Origin: Acidobacteriota bacterium
Lineage (GTDB): Bacteria; Acidobacteriota; Vicinamibacteria; Vicinamibacterales; JAHECP01
Assembly: GCA_024641665.1 (NCBI GenBank)
Contig: JAHECP010000021.1
Coordinates: 1 to 51,814 of the forward strand
Direction of reading: 5' to 3'
DNA: 51,814 bases
Numbering within the stretch: position 1 is the first letter of the stretch; every line of letters begins with the position of its first letter. The position numbers and the translations under genes were made by a program. Of this stretch, positions 1 through 9,500 are shown piece by piece. Below the pieces are notes generated by a model. That model saw only the letters and a program-made list of their open reading frames with translations. It was not told where the DNA came from and made no database searches.

Positions 1-1
1 G

Positions 2-1753
2 CCGGCGGTCGCGGCACGGGCGGGCGGGATGCCGCCCGTCGCGGCGGCGCTGCTGGCGGCGCTGGCGCTCGCGGTCGGGGTCCTCGCCGGCATGACGCTC
101 GTGTCACCGGGCCCGGTCGCCGCGCCGATCGTCCGGCTGTCCATCCCGCTGCCACTCGACTGGCGGACCGACGGAGCCGAGGGCCAGCGGATGGCCATCT
201 CGCCCGACGGCGCCCGGCTCGTCTACGCGAGCCGGGCCGGCGACGAGGCGCCGCTCGTCGTGCGCCGGCTCGATGACTTCGACGAGCACACGCTCACCGG
301 CACCAACGGCGCGCGCACGCCCTTCTTCTCGCCCGACGGCCGGTGGATCGGCTTCGTCGCCGGCGGTCGGCTGCAGAAGATCCCGGTGGACGGCGGCACC
401 GCGGTGTCGCTCGCCGACGCGCGCGCGGCGTTCGGCGCGAGCTGGTCCGCCGAGCGCGGCATCGTGTTCGTGCCGACGCTCCGCTCGGGGCTCGTGCAGG
501 TGCCGGCCGACGGCGGGGTGTCCCGCCCGGTGACCACCCTCGGCGAGGACGAGGTGAGCCACCGCTGCCCCGACGTGCTGCCGGGAGGCCGCGCCGTTCT
601 GTACACCGTGCTGTCGGCCGGCCGTCCCGCCGAGATCGTCGCCCGGTGGCTCGACACGGGCACGCGGCGCACGATCGTCGAGCAGGGCCTGTGCGGACGC
701 TACGTGGCGGGCGGCCACCTGGTGTACGTGCGCGGCGACGCGCTCGTCGCCGTGCCGTTCGACGCCGCCCGCGTCCGGGTGACCGGGCCGGCCGAGACGA
801 TCGCCGAACACGTGCTCGTCTCACCGGCGAGCGCCCTGCCCGGCGTCGTCGTGGCGCGCGCGGGCACGGTCGCGTACCTGCCGCCCGAGAGCGCGTCCAA
901 TGACCGCCGGCTCGTGTGGGTGGATCGCGAGGGCCGCGCCGAGCCACTGCCCCTTCCGCCCGGCGCCTACGCGCACCCGCGGATTTCGCCGGACGGCCGC
1001 CGCGTCGCGGCGTGGGTATCCGCCGGCGACGAGCCGCACCTCGTCGTCCTCGACCTGTCCAGCGGACGGACGAGCGACCCCGGACCGGGCGCGCGGCCGG
1101 TGTGGACGCCCGACGGCAGGCGCCTGACCTACGATCTGGACGCCGGCGGCCGCGACAATCTCTACTGGCGCTCGCCGAGCGGCGACGACGCGCCCGAGCG
1201 GCTGACGTCGGGACGCTTCGTGCAGTTCGCCGAGTCGTGGTCGACCGACGGGCGGTTCCTCGCACTGACCGAGTCGGGGTCCACCACGGGGCGCGACATC
1301 TGGGTGATGTCGGCGGGCGACCGCGCGTTGCGCCGGCTGCTGCAAACGCCCGCCGGCGAGGGCGGAGCCGTATTCTCGCCCGACGGGCGCTGGCTCGCGT
1401 ACGTGTCGAACGAGACGGGCCGCGACGAGGTGTACGTGGTGCCGTTCCCCGGCATGAACGGCAAGTGGCAGGTGTCGAACGGCGGCGGACGCGAGCCGGT
1501 CTGGTCGCGGGATGGCCGCGAGCTGTTCTTCCGCAACCCGCCGGCGATGCTGGCGGCGCCGGTGGCGCCCGGGCCGGCGTTCCACGCCGGCCCGCCCGTG
1601 ACGCTGTTCGAGGGATTCGAGCGGCGACCGGCGCCGCGCGCCGACTACGACGTGGCACCCAACGGCCGGTTCCTCATGGTGCAGGCGGTGGACACCCCGG
1701 CCGAGGCCCCGCGGATCGACGTGGTGCTGAACTGGTTCGCCGGACGCCGCTGA
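2..1753 (+). CDS. PD40/TolB-type beta-propeller protein, 5'-truncated (probable C-terminal part of a Ser/Thr kinase)
   Basis: The reading frame is open to the left edge, so the true start lies outside the window. What remains opens with a hydrophobic, Ala/Leu-rich segment that looks like one transmembrane helix (just after the Met at position 29), followed by a large extracytoplasmic domain. That domain carries repeated WD40-like PD40 motifs of the form SPDG-R-hydrophobic (ISPDGARL, FSPDGRWI, ISPDGRRV, FSPDGRWL) and ends in a conserved 'FLMVQ...VVLNWF' tail. In Acidobacteriota this tail plus one helix is the usual C-terminus of eukaryotic-like Ser/Thr protein kinases. The kinase assignment is inference, because the kinase domain is not in the window. 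It converges on the DsbA-like gene; the two stops are 7 bp apart. Confidence 0.8.
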   Translation, partial: PAVAARAGGMPPVAAALLAALALAVGVLAGMTLVSPGPVAAPIVRLSIPLPLDWRTDGAEGQRMAISPDGARLVYASRAGDEAPLVVRRLDDFDEHTLTGTNGARTPFFSPDGRWIGFVAGGRLQKIPVDGGTAVSLADARAAFGASWSAERGIVFVPTLRSGLVQVPADGGVSRPVTTLGEDEVSHRCPDVLPGGRAVLYTVLSAGRPAEIVARWLDTGTRRTIVEQGLCGRYVAGGHLVYVRGDALVAVPFDAARVRVTGPAETIAEHVLVSPASALPGVVVARAGTVAYLPPESASNDRRLVWVDREGRAEPLPLPPGAYAHPRISPDGRRVAAWVSAGDEPHLVVLDLSSGRTSDPGPGARPVWTPDGRRLTYDLDAGGRDNLYWRSPSGDDAPERLTSGRFVQFAESWSTDGRFLALTESGSTTGRDIWVMSAGDRALRRLLQTPAGEGGAVFSPDGRWLAYVSNETGRDEVYVVPFPGMNGKWQVSNGGGREPVWSRDGRELFFRNPPAMLAAPVAPGPAFHAGPPVTLFEGFERRPAPRADYDVAPNGRFLMVQAVDTPAEAPRIDVVLNWFAGRR

Positions 1754-1760
1754 CGCGGAC

Positions 1761-2822
1761 CTACTTCTTGCGCGCCAGCTCCTCGTTGACGATCTTCTCG
1801 AAGGTCGCGTAGGGCAGCGCGCCCGCCACGAAGCGGCCGTTGATGAAGAAGGAGGGCGTCGACGAGACGCCGAGCGCCTCGCCCTCCTTCACGTCCGCGT
1901 CCACGTGGGCCTTGGCCTGGCCGCCGTCGAGACAGGCGGCGAACTTCGCCGTGTCGAGGCCGAGCTCGGCGGCGTGGCGTTTGAGGTCGTCCTCCGACAG
2001 CGCGCGCTGGTTGGCGAACAGCGCGTCGTGGAACTCCCAGAACTTCCCTTGCTGGCGCGCGCACTCGCCCGCCTCGGCCGCCTGGTAGGCCTGCGGATGG
2101 ATCGAGGTCAGCGGGAAGTCGCGGAACACGATCTTCACCTTGTCGCCGAAGGTCTTGCGGATCTGGTCGATCGTGGGCCTGGCGCGGCCGCAGAACGGGC
2201 ACTGGAAGTCGGAGAACTCCACGATCTCGACCGGCGCGTCGGCCGGCCCGCGCACCGGCTGCTCGGCCGACGCCGGCACGACGTAGCGCGGCGGATCGAG
2301 CGAGACGTCGACGTCGGAGGCCTTCGCGCGCAGCTCGGCCACGAGCGCTTCGCGCGCGTCGGTCTTGCGCTGCCGCTCCAGGAACGCCTTCAGCGCCGGA
2401 CGCACCGCGTCGAGCGACGCGCCGCTCATCTGGCTGCGCATCTGCATGTAGGCCGCCTGCAGGTCGGCTTCGGTCACCTCGGCCACGCGCTTCGGCAGCT
2501 CCGCCGCCAGCAGCTCGTCGGCGGTCACGCCCCGCTTCTTCGCCTCCTGCTCGATGAGATAGTCGCCGATCATCAGGTCGAGCACGCGGCTGCGCAGATC
2601 GTACTGCTCCTGCGTCGATCGCATGTACGACGCGGCGTCGAGCTCGTGCCACTTCTTGTCCACGTCGGCCACGGTGATCGTGCGATCGCCGAGCCGCGCG
2701 GCCACGTCCGAGGGGGACGCCGGCGGGGGGGCCGCCGCCGACTGCGTCCGGGCGCACGCCGGCCCGGCCGCGAGGGCCGCCAGCACGACGGCGAGAATCA
2801 GGGACCGAAGCCACTGGGTCAT
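1761..2822 (-). CDS. DsbA-family thioredoxin-fold protein with SurA/PpiC-like N-terminal region
   Basis: Predicted exported disulfide oxidoreductase of 353 residues. An N-terminal hydrophobic signal (LRSLILAVVLAALAAGPACA) is followed by a helical region resembling the SurA/PpiC chaperone N-domain ('ARLGDRTITVADVD...', about residues 40-175), then a DsbA-like thioredoxin domain (about 190-350). The catalytic motif is C208-P-F-C211 in 'FSDFQCPFCGRA', and the cis-proline loop is seen as 'STPSFFING'. This two-part arrangement is common in Acidobacteriota and Deltaproteobacteria and suggests a periplasmic thiol oxidase or isomerase. I chose the ATG at 2822 because an AGGAG lies 10 nt upstream; a GTG at 2855 would add 11 residues without a comparable ribosome site. 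Confidence 0.88.
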   Translation of the reverse strand: MTQWLRSLILAVVLAALAAGPACARTQSAAAPPPASPSDVAARLGDRTITVADVDKKWHELDAASYMRSTQEQYDLRSRVLDLMIGDYLIEQEAKKRGVTADELLAAELPKRVAEVTEADLQAAYMQMRSQMSGASLDAVRPALKAFLERQRKTDAREALVAELRAKASDVDVSLDPPRYVVPASAEQPVRGPADAPVEIVEFSDFQCPFCGRARPTIDQIRKTFGDKVKIVFRDFPLTSIHPQAYQAAEAGECARQQGKFWEFHDALFANQRALSEDDLKRHAAELGLDTAKFAACLDGGQAKAHVDADVKEGEALGVSSTPSFFINGRFVAGALPYATFEKIVNEELARKK

Positions 2823-2933
2823 GCGAGAAACGCTCCTCTGGGAGAACCAGGACACCCGGACGCCGACTGCCTGCCCACAGACTATGACCCGGACCCCCGG
2901 GTTTCACCAAGTCCCGGGCAGCCCGTCCCGGTC

Positions 2934-2956
2934 CCGGGGCGGGATTTCCGCCCCGG
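2934..2956. terminator. Perfect 9-bp hairpin in intergenic region
   Basis: CCGGGGCGG - GATTT - CCGCCCCGG forms a perfect 9-bp stem with a 5-nt loop. There is no T-run, so it may be a protein-binding palindrome rather than a terminator. It lies about 13 bp before a TATAAT box. Confidence 0.4.
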
Positions 2957-2974
2957 AACGGCCCTCGCTATAAT
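2945..2974 (+). promoter_or_regulatory. Candidate sigma-70 promoter for the hydroxyproline dehydratase gene
   Basis: A perfect TATAAT at 2969-2974 stands out in very GC-rich surroundings. The best -35 candidate, TTTCCG at 2945-2950 (18-bp spacer), is poor and overlaps the hairpin at 2934-2956. Transcription would start near 2981 and run through the mini-ORF at 3024 and the heptanucleotide tract into the gene at 3193. Confidence 0.45.
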
Positions 2975-3023
2975 CGCGCCGATTCGACGACCCGTGGACC
3001 CGTCACGCGTCCGGAGGCACCCC

Positions 3024-3047
3024 ATGCACCGCCGAGCCCGCGATTAG
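3024..3047 (+). CDS. Possible 7-codon leader mini-ORF (MHRRARD)
   Basis: A strong ribosome site (GGAGG at 3013-3017, 6 nt spacing) precedes an ATG that opens only seven codons before TAG. The long downstream gene at 3193 has no recognisable ribosome site of its own. The mini-ORF is either a leader peptide or the original translation start of the downstream gene, cut off when the repeat tract appeared. No function can be assigned from the sequence. Confidence 0.25.
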   Translation: MHRRARD

Positions 3048-3056
3048 CGTCTCCAT

Positions 3057-3189
3057 CATTCGGCATTCATCATTCGGCATTCGGCATTCGGCATTCGGCA
3101 TTCGGCATTCGACATTCGACATTCGACATTCGACATTCGACATTCGACATTCGACATTCGACATTCGACATTCGGCATTCGGCATTCGG
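3057..3189 (+). repeat. Tandem heptanucleotide tract, 19 units of CATTCGG/CATTCGA
   Basis: Nineteen back-to-back 7-bp units fill the space up to 3 bp before the start codon at 3193. Order: one CATTCGG, one CATTCAT, five CATTCGG, nine CATTCGA, three CATTCGG. The blocks of identical variants suggest growth by local slippage or unequal exchange. The unit period is 7 bp, so read-through gives a 7-residue peptide repeat in any frame; I regard it as non-coding. Confidence 0.93.
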
Positions 3190-3192
3190 ACC

Positions 3193-4224
3193 ATGGACAC
3201 CTCCTCCTGGACGCCTCCCTCCGAGTGGCTGCGCATCACGACCGTTGACTGCCACACCGCCGGCGAGCCGTTCCGCGTCGTCACCGGCGGGTTCCCGGAG
3301 CCACAGGGCGACACGATCCTCGCGCGGCGGCGTGACGCGCGCGAGCGGCTCGACGGGCTGCGCAAGGCCTTGATGTGGGAGCCGCGCGGCCACGCCGACA
3401 TGTACGGGTGCCTCGTCACGCCGCCGGTGTCGCCGACCGCCGACCTGGGCGTGCTGTTCCTCCACAACGAGGGGTACAGCACGATGTGCGGGCACGGCAT
3501 CATCGGCCTCGCCACCGTGGCGGTGGAGATCGGGCTGGTGGCGGTCACGTGGCCCGAGACGACCATCCACATCGACACCCCGGCCGGCCTCGTCACCGCG
3601 CACGCCGCCTTGAGCGGCCGCCACGTCCGCTGCGTGCGCTTCGAGAACGTGCCGTCGTTCGTCGTGGCGCTGGACGACGAGGTGGCGGTGGAAGGGCTGG
3701 GCCGGGTACGCTACGACCTGGCGTTCGGCGGCGCGTTCTACGCGTTTGTGCGCGCCGCCGACGTCGGGCTGACCTGCGCGCCGGTCGATTTCCGCGGGCT
3801 CATCGACGCCGGCATGCGCATCAAGCGCGCCGTGACCGCCGCGCGCGAGATTCCGCACCCCGTCGAGCCGGATCTGAGCTTTCTCTATGGCACGATCTTC
3901 ATCGGCCCGCCCGAGAAGCCCGGATCGCACTCGCGCAACGTGTGCGTGTTCGCGGAAGGCGAGGTGGACCGCTCGCCGACCGGCACGGGCGTGAGCGCGC
4001 GCCTGGCCATTCACCACGCGCGCGGCGAGATCGAGGTGGGCCAGCGCATCACGATCGAGAGCCTCATCGGCACGAGCTTCGGCGGCCGCGTGGTGGACAC
4101 CACGACGTTCGGCCCGCACCCCGCCGTCATCCCCGAGGTGGAAGGCTCGGCCCACATCACCGGCCGCCACGAGTTCTTCCTCGATCCCGACGACCCGCTC
4201 AGGGAGGGGTTTCTGCTGCGATAG
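3193..4224 (+). CDS. Trans-3-hydroxy-L-proline dehydratase (proline racemase family)
   Basis: Cytoplasmic enzyme of 343 residues from the proline racemase / hydroxyproline epimerase family. The first catalytic site is intact (C99 in 'MCGHGIIGLAT'). At the second site, which is Cys in racemases and epimerases ('DRSPCGTG'), this protein has Thr263 ('DRSPTGTGVSARLA'). In this family the Cys/Thr pair marks trans-3-hydroxy-L-proline dehydratases (as in human L3HYPDH), which dehydrate the substrate to a pyrroline carboxylate. The function is therefore inferred from the residue swap plus family knowledge. The gene is isolated: its start lies 3 bp after one heptanucleotide tract and its stop touches an inverted copy. 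There is no clear ribosome site immediately upstream of the ATG. Confidence 0.9.
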   Translation: MDTSSWTPPSEWLRITTVDCHTAGEPFRVVTGGFPEPQGDTILARRRDARERLDGLRKALMWEPRGHADMYGCLVTPPVSPTADLGVLFLHNEGYSTMCGHGIIGLATVAVEIGLVAVTWPETTIHIDTPAGLVTAHAALSGRHVRCVRFENVPSFVVALDDEVAVEGLGRVRYDLAFGGAFYAFVRAADVGLTCAPVDFRGLIDAGMRIKRAVTAAREIPHPVEPDLSFLYGTIFIGPPEKPGSHSRNVCVFAEGEVDRSPTGTGVSARLAIHHARGEIEVGQRITIESLIGTSFGGRVVDTTTFGPHPAVIPEVEGSAHITGRHEFFLDPDDPLREGFLLR

Positions 4225-4225
4225 A

Positions 4226-4260
4226 GAGAATGTCGAATGTCGAATGCGGAATGTCGAACT
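4226..4260 (-). repeat. Inverted short copy of the heptanucleotide tract
   Basis: About five units related to TCGAATG (the complement of CATTCGA) start 1-2 bp after the stop codon at 4224: a partial GAATG, TCGAATG twice, CGGAATG, and a partial TCGAACT. Orientation is opposite to the tract at 3057-3189, so the dehydratase gene is bracketed by inverted tracts. Confidence 0.85.
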
Positions 4261-4326
4261 ATTGATAGCGCGCGCTGTGGCGGGACCGGGCACCCGCAGG
4301 GCTCACGCGTCCCCGGGGGGAGGGCC

Positions 4327-4869
4327 TTACACGGACGGAAGCTCCTCGGTGGAGCTCCCATCCCCTCTCTGAGGGGCCCCCGTTCCGGCAAAGTACTCCC
4401 GCCTCCAATAGATGTACGCGGCAAAACCCCACCAGCAGGCCACGAACACGACGGTCAGCAGCGTGGCCACCTGCAACAGCAGGTCCGTCCCGAAGGTCTC
4501 CACGACCTCCGGGTAGGCGCGCAGCTGGTGGAACAGCTCGGCCTGGCGGCCCGGCACGTCCAGGACGTAGCGCAGGTTGTCGAGCGTGTAGACGGCCGTC
4601 GCCAGGTACACGACGCGCGGCCCCCAGCGGGCCGCCGTCCACAGCGCGACGCCGACCACGGCGAAGAGGAGCGCCAGGCCCAGGTGGTAGGCGAGGGCGG
4701 CGGCGCCGGCGCGCAGCGCGCCGGCCATCGGCACGGGCACGCCCGCCGACGCCGCGGACACCACCGCCGACAGGCCGAAGAACACGGCGGCCGTGCGGAT
4801 CGTGAAACGTCCCTTCGCGGGCATGGACACCAGCGGCTTTCGGACGGGTCGGGCGGACAGTATGATCAT
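4327..4869 (-). CDS. Hypothetical integral membrane protein
   Basis: A 180-residue protein with about four hydrophobic segments (around residues 27-47, 55-77, 83-98 and 127-150) and a charged C-terminal tail. I do not recognise a family with confidence. The start is uncertain: ATG at 4869 (MIILSARP...) or ATG at 4824 (MPAKGRF...), and neither has a good ribosome site. The shorter form leaves more room for a divergent promoter with the FAD oxidase gene that begins at 4884. Codon use is normal for the window, so it is probably a real gene. Confidence 0.65.
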   Translation of the reverse strand: MIILSARPVRKPLVSMPAKGRFTIRTAAVFFGLSAVVSAASAGVPVPMAGALRAGAAALAYHLGLALLFAVVGVALWTAARWGPRVVYLATAVYTLDNLRYVLDVPGRQAELFHQLRAYPEVVETFGTDLLLQVATLLTVVFVACWWGFAAYIYWRREYFAGTGAPQRGDGSSTEELPSV

Positions 4870-4883
4870 AGCGCAGGCGAGCG

Positions 4884-6494
4884 ATGCCGACCTTTCGCGC
4901 CAAGGCGCGACCGCCCCGTCGCCTCCGTCCGGCTCCCCCCGTCGCCCGCGACGCCGAGGCGCTCGGCGCGTTCCTCGAGGACGCGGCGCACTACCCCGGC
5001 GGCCACGCCGCGGGCGTGGCGTTTCCGCACGACGAGGGCGAGCTGGCGGCGCTCGTGCGCGCGCATGCGCGCGTGCTGCCGATCGGCGCGCAGTCGTCGG
5101 TGACCGGCGGCGCGACGCCGATGGGCGAGGTGGTCGTCTCGACGGCGCGGCTGAACGCCATCCTGGAGGTGACCCGCGACCGCGTGCGGCTGCAGCCGGG
5201 GGTGGCGCTCACCACGCTGCAGGAGCGGCTGGCCGCCGACGGTCTCTACTACCCGCCCACGCCCACCTACACGGGCGCCTTCGCCGGCGGCGTGGTGGCC
5301 ACCAACGCGTCGGGGGCGGCCACGTTCAAGTACGGCAGCACGCGCGGGTGGGTCGAGGCGCTGACGGTGGTGCTCGCCTCGGGCGATGTGCTGGATCTCA
5401 CGCGCGGCGAGGTCGTGGCGCACCCCGACGGCTGGTTCGAGATCGAGGACACGACCGGGACACGCCGCGTCCCCGTGCCCGCCTATCACATGCCCGACGT
5501 GCCCAAGCGGTCGGCCGGCTATTTCGCGGCGGCCGGCATGGACCTGATCGATCTGTTCATCGGCGCCGAGGGCACGCTGGGCGTGGTCGCCGAGATCGTC
5601 TTCCGCGTCATCCCGCGCGTGCCGGCCGCGGCGCTGGCGCTCGTGCCGGTCCTCTCCGAGACGCGCGCGATCGCGCTCGTCCGCGCGCTGCGCGAGGCGT
5701 CCGAGCGCACCTGGCGCGCGCACGATCCGTGCGGCATCGACGTCGCCGGGATCGAGAACCTGGACCGGCGCTGCCTCCAGATGCTGCACGAGGACGGCGT
5801 GGACCGGAAGCACGACGTGAGCCTCCCGCCCGGCACCGAGGTCGCCCTGCTGGTGCAGCTCGAGCTGCCGCCGGGCACGTCCGCCGCGCGCGCCTTCGAC
5901 GAGATCGGCGCGGCGCTCGAGCCCTCGGCGCCCGACACGCCGCTCGTGCGCCTCTGCCGGCTGCTCGACGCGCACGGCGTGCTTGCGACGACCGAGCTGG
6001 CACTGCCGGGCGACGCGCGGCGGGCCGAGCAGCTGCTCGCGGTGCGCGAGGCGGTGCCGACCGGCGTGAACCAGCGCGTCGCCGAGGCCAAGCGCGCGAC
6101 GGGCGAGCCGGTCGAGAAGACCGCGGCCGACATGATCGTGCCCTTCGACCGCTTTGCCGAGATGCTGGCGATCTACCACAACGGCTTCCGGCGGCGCGGG
6201 CTCGACCACGCGATCTGGGGACACATCTCGGACGGCAACGTCCATCCCAACGTCATCCCGCGCTCCCTCGCGGACGTGCAGGCGGGCAAGGAGGCCATCC
6301 TCGAGTTCGGCCTCGAGGTGGCGCGGCTCGGCGGCTGCCCGCTGGCCGAGCACGGCGTGGGCCGCAGCCCGGTGAAGCAGGCGCTGCTCCGCCAGCTCTA
6401 CGGCGACGAGGGGATCGCGGAGATGCGCGCGGTGAAACGTGCGCTCGATCCGGACTGGAAGCTCGCGCCCGGTGTCGTGTTCGCGGCGTCATAG
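4884..6494 (+). CDS. FAD-binding oxidoreductase, GlcD / D-lactate dehydrogenase type
   Basis: A 536-residue flavoprotein of the PCMH-type FAD-binding family. The N-terminal half (about 30-240) has the FAD-domain features 'LPIGAQSSVTGGATP' and 'GAFAGGVVATNASGAATFKYGSTRGWV'. The C-terminal half is an FAD-oxidase C domain with 'HISDGNVHPN' and 'AEHGVGRS', which hold the conserved metal/substrate histidines. Family members oxidise 2-hydroxy acids such as glycolate or D-lactate and pass electrons to the respiratory chain. Exact substrate cannot be told from sequence. No GlcE/GlcF or lactate permease gene is adjacent. The gap to the next gene is 34 bp, with a separate ribosome site, so the two could be co-transcribed. 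Confidence 0.9.
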   Translation: MPTFRAKARPPRRLRPAPPVARDAEALGAFLEDAAHYPGGHAAGVAFPHDEGELAALVRAHARVLPIGAQSSVTGGATPMGEVVVSTARLNAILEVTRDRVRLQPGVALTTLQERLAADGLYYPPTPTYTGAFAGGVVATNASGAATFKYGSTRGWVEALTVVLASGDVLDLTRGEVVAHPDGWFEIEDTTGTRRVPVPAYHMPDVPKRSAGYFAAAGMDLIDLFIGAEGTLGVVAEIVFRVIPRVPAAALALVPVLSETRAIALVRALREASERTWRAHDPCGIDVAGIENLDRRCLQMLHEDGVDRKHDVSLPPGTEVALLVQLELPPGTSAARAFDEIGAALEPSAPDTPLVRLCRLLDAHGVLATTELALPGDARRAEQLLAVREAVPTGVNQRVAEAKRATGEPVEKTAADMIVPFDRFAEMLAIYHNGFRRRGLDHAIWGHISDGNVHPNVIPRSLADVQAGKEAILEFGLEVARLGGCPLAEHGVGRSPVKQALLRQLYGDEGIAEMRAVKRALDPDWKLAPGVVFAAS

Positions 6495-6528
6495 GTCACG
6501 GCCAACACTCATCCAGGAGCCTTCACTC

Positions 6529-9500
6529 ATGACTCATCAGCGACCTCGTTCCGTGCTCGCCCTCGCGGCGGCGTTCGCCGTGGCCGGCGCGGTCGCGGCC
6601 TCGGCCCAGGCGCCGACCCCCGCCGCCGAGCGCCTGGCGTCGTTCGCGGCGCGGCAGCAGATGGAGCAGCGCTCCATCTTCCAGAGCCTCACGTACCGCA
6701 ACATCGGCCCGGTTCAGATGAACGGCCGGCTCGTGGACGTGGAGTTCCCCGACCCGAAGAACCCGTACACGTTCCTGCTCGCGTACGCGTCGGGCGGTCT
6801 CTGGAAGACCACCAACAACGGCACCACGTTCGAGCCGCTCATGGACGCGCAGTCGTCGATCATCATGGGCGACGTGGCGGTCGACCCGCGCAACCCGAAC
6901 GTGTACTGGGTGGGCACGGGCGAGAAGAACGAGAGCCGCTCCACCTACTCGGGTACGGGCGTCTTCAAGACGACGGACGGCGGCAAGACCTGGGCGCACA
7001 CGGGGCTCGCCGACACCCAGCGCATCGCGCGCATCGTCGTGTCGCCGCGCGACTCGAACACGGTGTGGGTCGCGGCGCAGGGCCCGCTCTACACCGACAG
7101 CGACGCCCGCGGCGTCTACATGACGACCGACGGCGGCAAGACGTGGAAGAAGACGCTCTACGTGGACGAGCAGACCGGCGCCTCCGACCTCGCGATCCAC
7201 CCGAGGAACCCGAAGATCCTCTACGCCGGCATGTGGCAGAAGGACCGCAAGGCCTGGAAGAACACGCCCAACGGCCCCAACGGCGGCGTCTACCGCAGCG
7301 AGGACGGCGGCGTGACGTGGAAGAAGCTCACGAGCGGCCTGCCCTCGGGTGACGGCCTCGGCCGCATTGGCCTCGCCGTGACGCCCGCCGCGCCCGACAC
7401 GCTCTACGTCACGGTCGACAACCAGACGCCGAAGCCCGACAAGGACCAGCCCAAGCCGGACGACTCGCCGCTCGCGCCCGCGAAGCTGAAGACGATGACC
7501 GAGGCCCAGTTCCTGGCGCTGAAGGACTCGGACATCCAGGCGTTTCTGCGACGGTCCAACACCGGCGACACGGTCGCCGAGGTCCGGCAGCTCGTCAAGG
7601 ACGGCAAGCTCACCGTGAAAGACATGCTGAACCGCCTGCTCGAGAACGACGCGACGCTCCTCGACAAGGAGGTCATCGCGGCCGAGCTCTTCCGCTCGAC
7701 CGACCGCGGCAACACCTTCACGCAGGCGAACACCAACTACCTCGACGGCGTCTACAGCACGTTCGGCTACTACTTCGCCGACTTCGCGGTGTCGCCGAAG
7801 GACGCGAACACGATCTACCTGCTCGGCGTGCCGCTCATCAAGTCCACCGACGGCGGCAAGACCTGGAAGTCGGTCGGCGGCCGCGGCGTGCACAGCGACC
7901 ACCACACGCTGTGGATCGACCCGAACTTCCCCGACCACATCGTCAACGGCAACGACGGCGGCCTGAACATCTCGTGGGACGGCGGGAAGACCTTCATCGA
8001 CGTCGCCAACATCCCCGTCGGGCAGTTCTACTCGCTCGCCGTGGACATGGCCGAGCCGTACAACGTCTACGGCGGCCTGCAGGACAACGGCGTCTACATG
8101 GGCCGCAGCGACCGCTCCTACGACAACAACGAATGGCGGTCGATCGGCGGCGGCGACGGCATGCAGGTGCAGGTCGATACCCGGACCAACAAGCTCTACG
8201 TCCGCGGTTCGCAGTACGGCTCCTACCGCGCCACCGACGAGACGACCGACAAGAGCTGGACCGTGCGGCCGCTCAGCCACATCACCGAGCAGATGAACCG
8301 GTACAACTGGCAGACACCGATCCTCTTCTCGCCGCACACGCCCGAGATCCTCTACTACGGCACCCAGCGTCTCTACCGCAGCTTCGACCAGGGGCGCACG
8401 TTCGCCGCGATCAGCGGCGACCTGACCGGCAACCACCAGCCCAACGTGTCCGACACCCCGTACTCGACACTCGTCACGATCAGCGAGTCGCCGCGCACCT
8501 TCGGCCTCATCTACGTCGGCTCGGACGACGGGAGGGTGCACGTGACGAAGGACGGCGGGGTGACCTGGACGGACGTGACCGAGGGCCTCGCGAAGGACCG
8601 GTACGTCAGCCGCGTCATTGCGTCGCAGCATCAGGACGGCGTCGCCTACGTCACGCAGACCGGCTATCGCAACGACGACTGGCACGCGTACCTGTTCCGC
8701 ACCGCCGACTACGGGACGACCTGGACGTCGATCAAGGGCGACATGCCCGACGAGCCGGTGAACGTGATCCGCGAGGATCCGAAGCACCCCGAACTGCTCT
8801 ACGCGGGCACCGATCTCGGCGTGGACGTGAGCCTCGACACCGGCCAGACCTGGCAGACGCTCGGCGGCAACCTCCCGCACGTGCCGGTGCACGACCTGCT
8901 CGTCCACCCGCGCGAGAACGAGCTCGTCGTGGGCACGCACGGCCGCAGTGTCTACATCCTGGACGTGAAGCCGGTCCAGGCCCTGCTCGACCCGGCCGGC
9001 CAGGCCCGCGTGATCGACCAGCCGCTGCACGTCTTCGCCGTGAAGGACGTGCAGGCGCCGGCCTCGTGGACGCGGCAGTTCCAGCAGCAGATGCGCGGCT
9101 CGTTCTTCGAGATACCCGAGCAGACCTCGCCCCTCTTCTACTACACCAAGGCCGCCGGCAAGGCCACGCTCACCATCAAGGACGCCGACGGCAACCCGTT
9201 GCGCGTCATCGAGAACGACGCCAGGGCCGGCATCAACGTCGTGGAGTGGAACGGCGTGCTGGACACCGACCTGGCGAAGAAGGCCGAGGCGGCGCGACAG
9301 GCCAAGACGCCGGCGCCAGGCGAGCGCCCGGCCGGCGCCCGCGGCCCCCGCGGCGGCGGGGCTCCGCCCGCGGCCCAGGAGATTCCCTTCGAGGACTGGA
9401 TGAAGTGGTACGTCGAGCCGGGCAGCTACACCCTCGAGGTGGCCCTCAACGGCCAGACCCAGTCGGTGAACTTCAAGGTCGTCCGCGCGGCCGGCGGCTT

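Noticed and set aside
3057-3189. CRISPR array
   Set aside because: The units are 7 bp and contiguous, with no 25-40 bp repeats or unique spacers and no cas genes nearby.
3003-3596. Protein with repeated MSNVECR-type heptapeptides on the minus strand
   Set aside because: It is only translation of the 7-bp tract running antisense into the dehydratase gene; codon pattern and motifs support the + strand gene.
6523-9030. 835-residue minus-strand ORF
   Set aside because: Val/Arg/His-rich shadow of the BNR-repeat gene.
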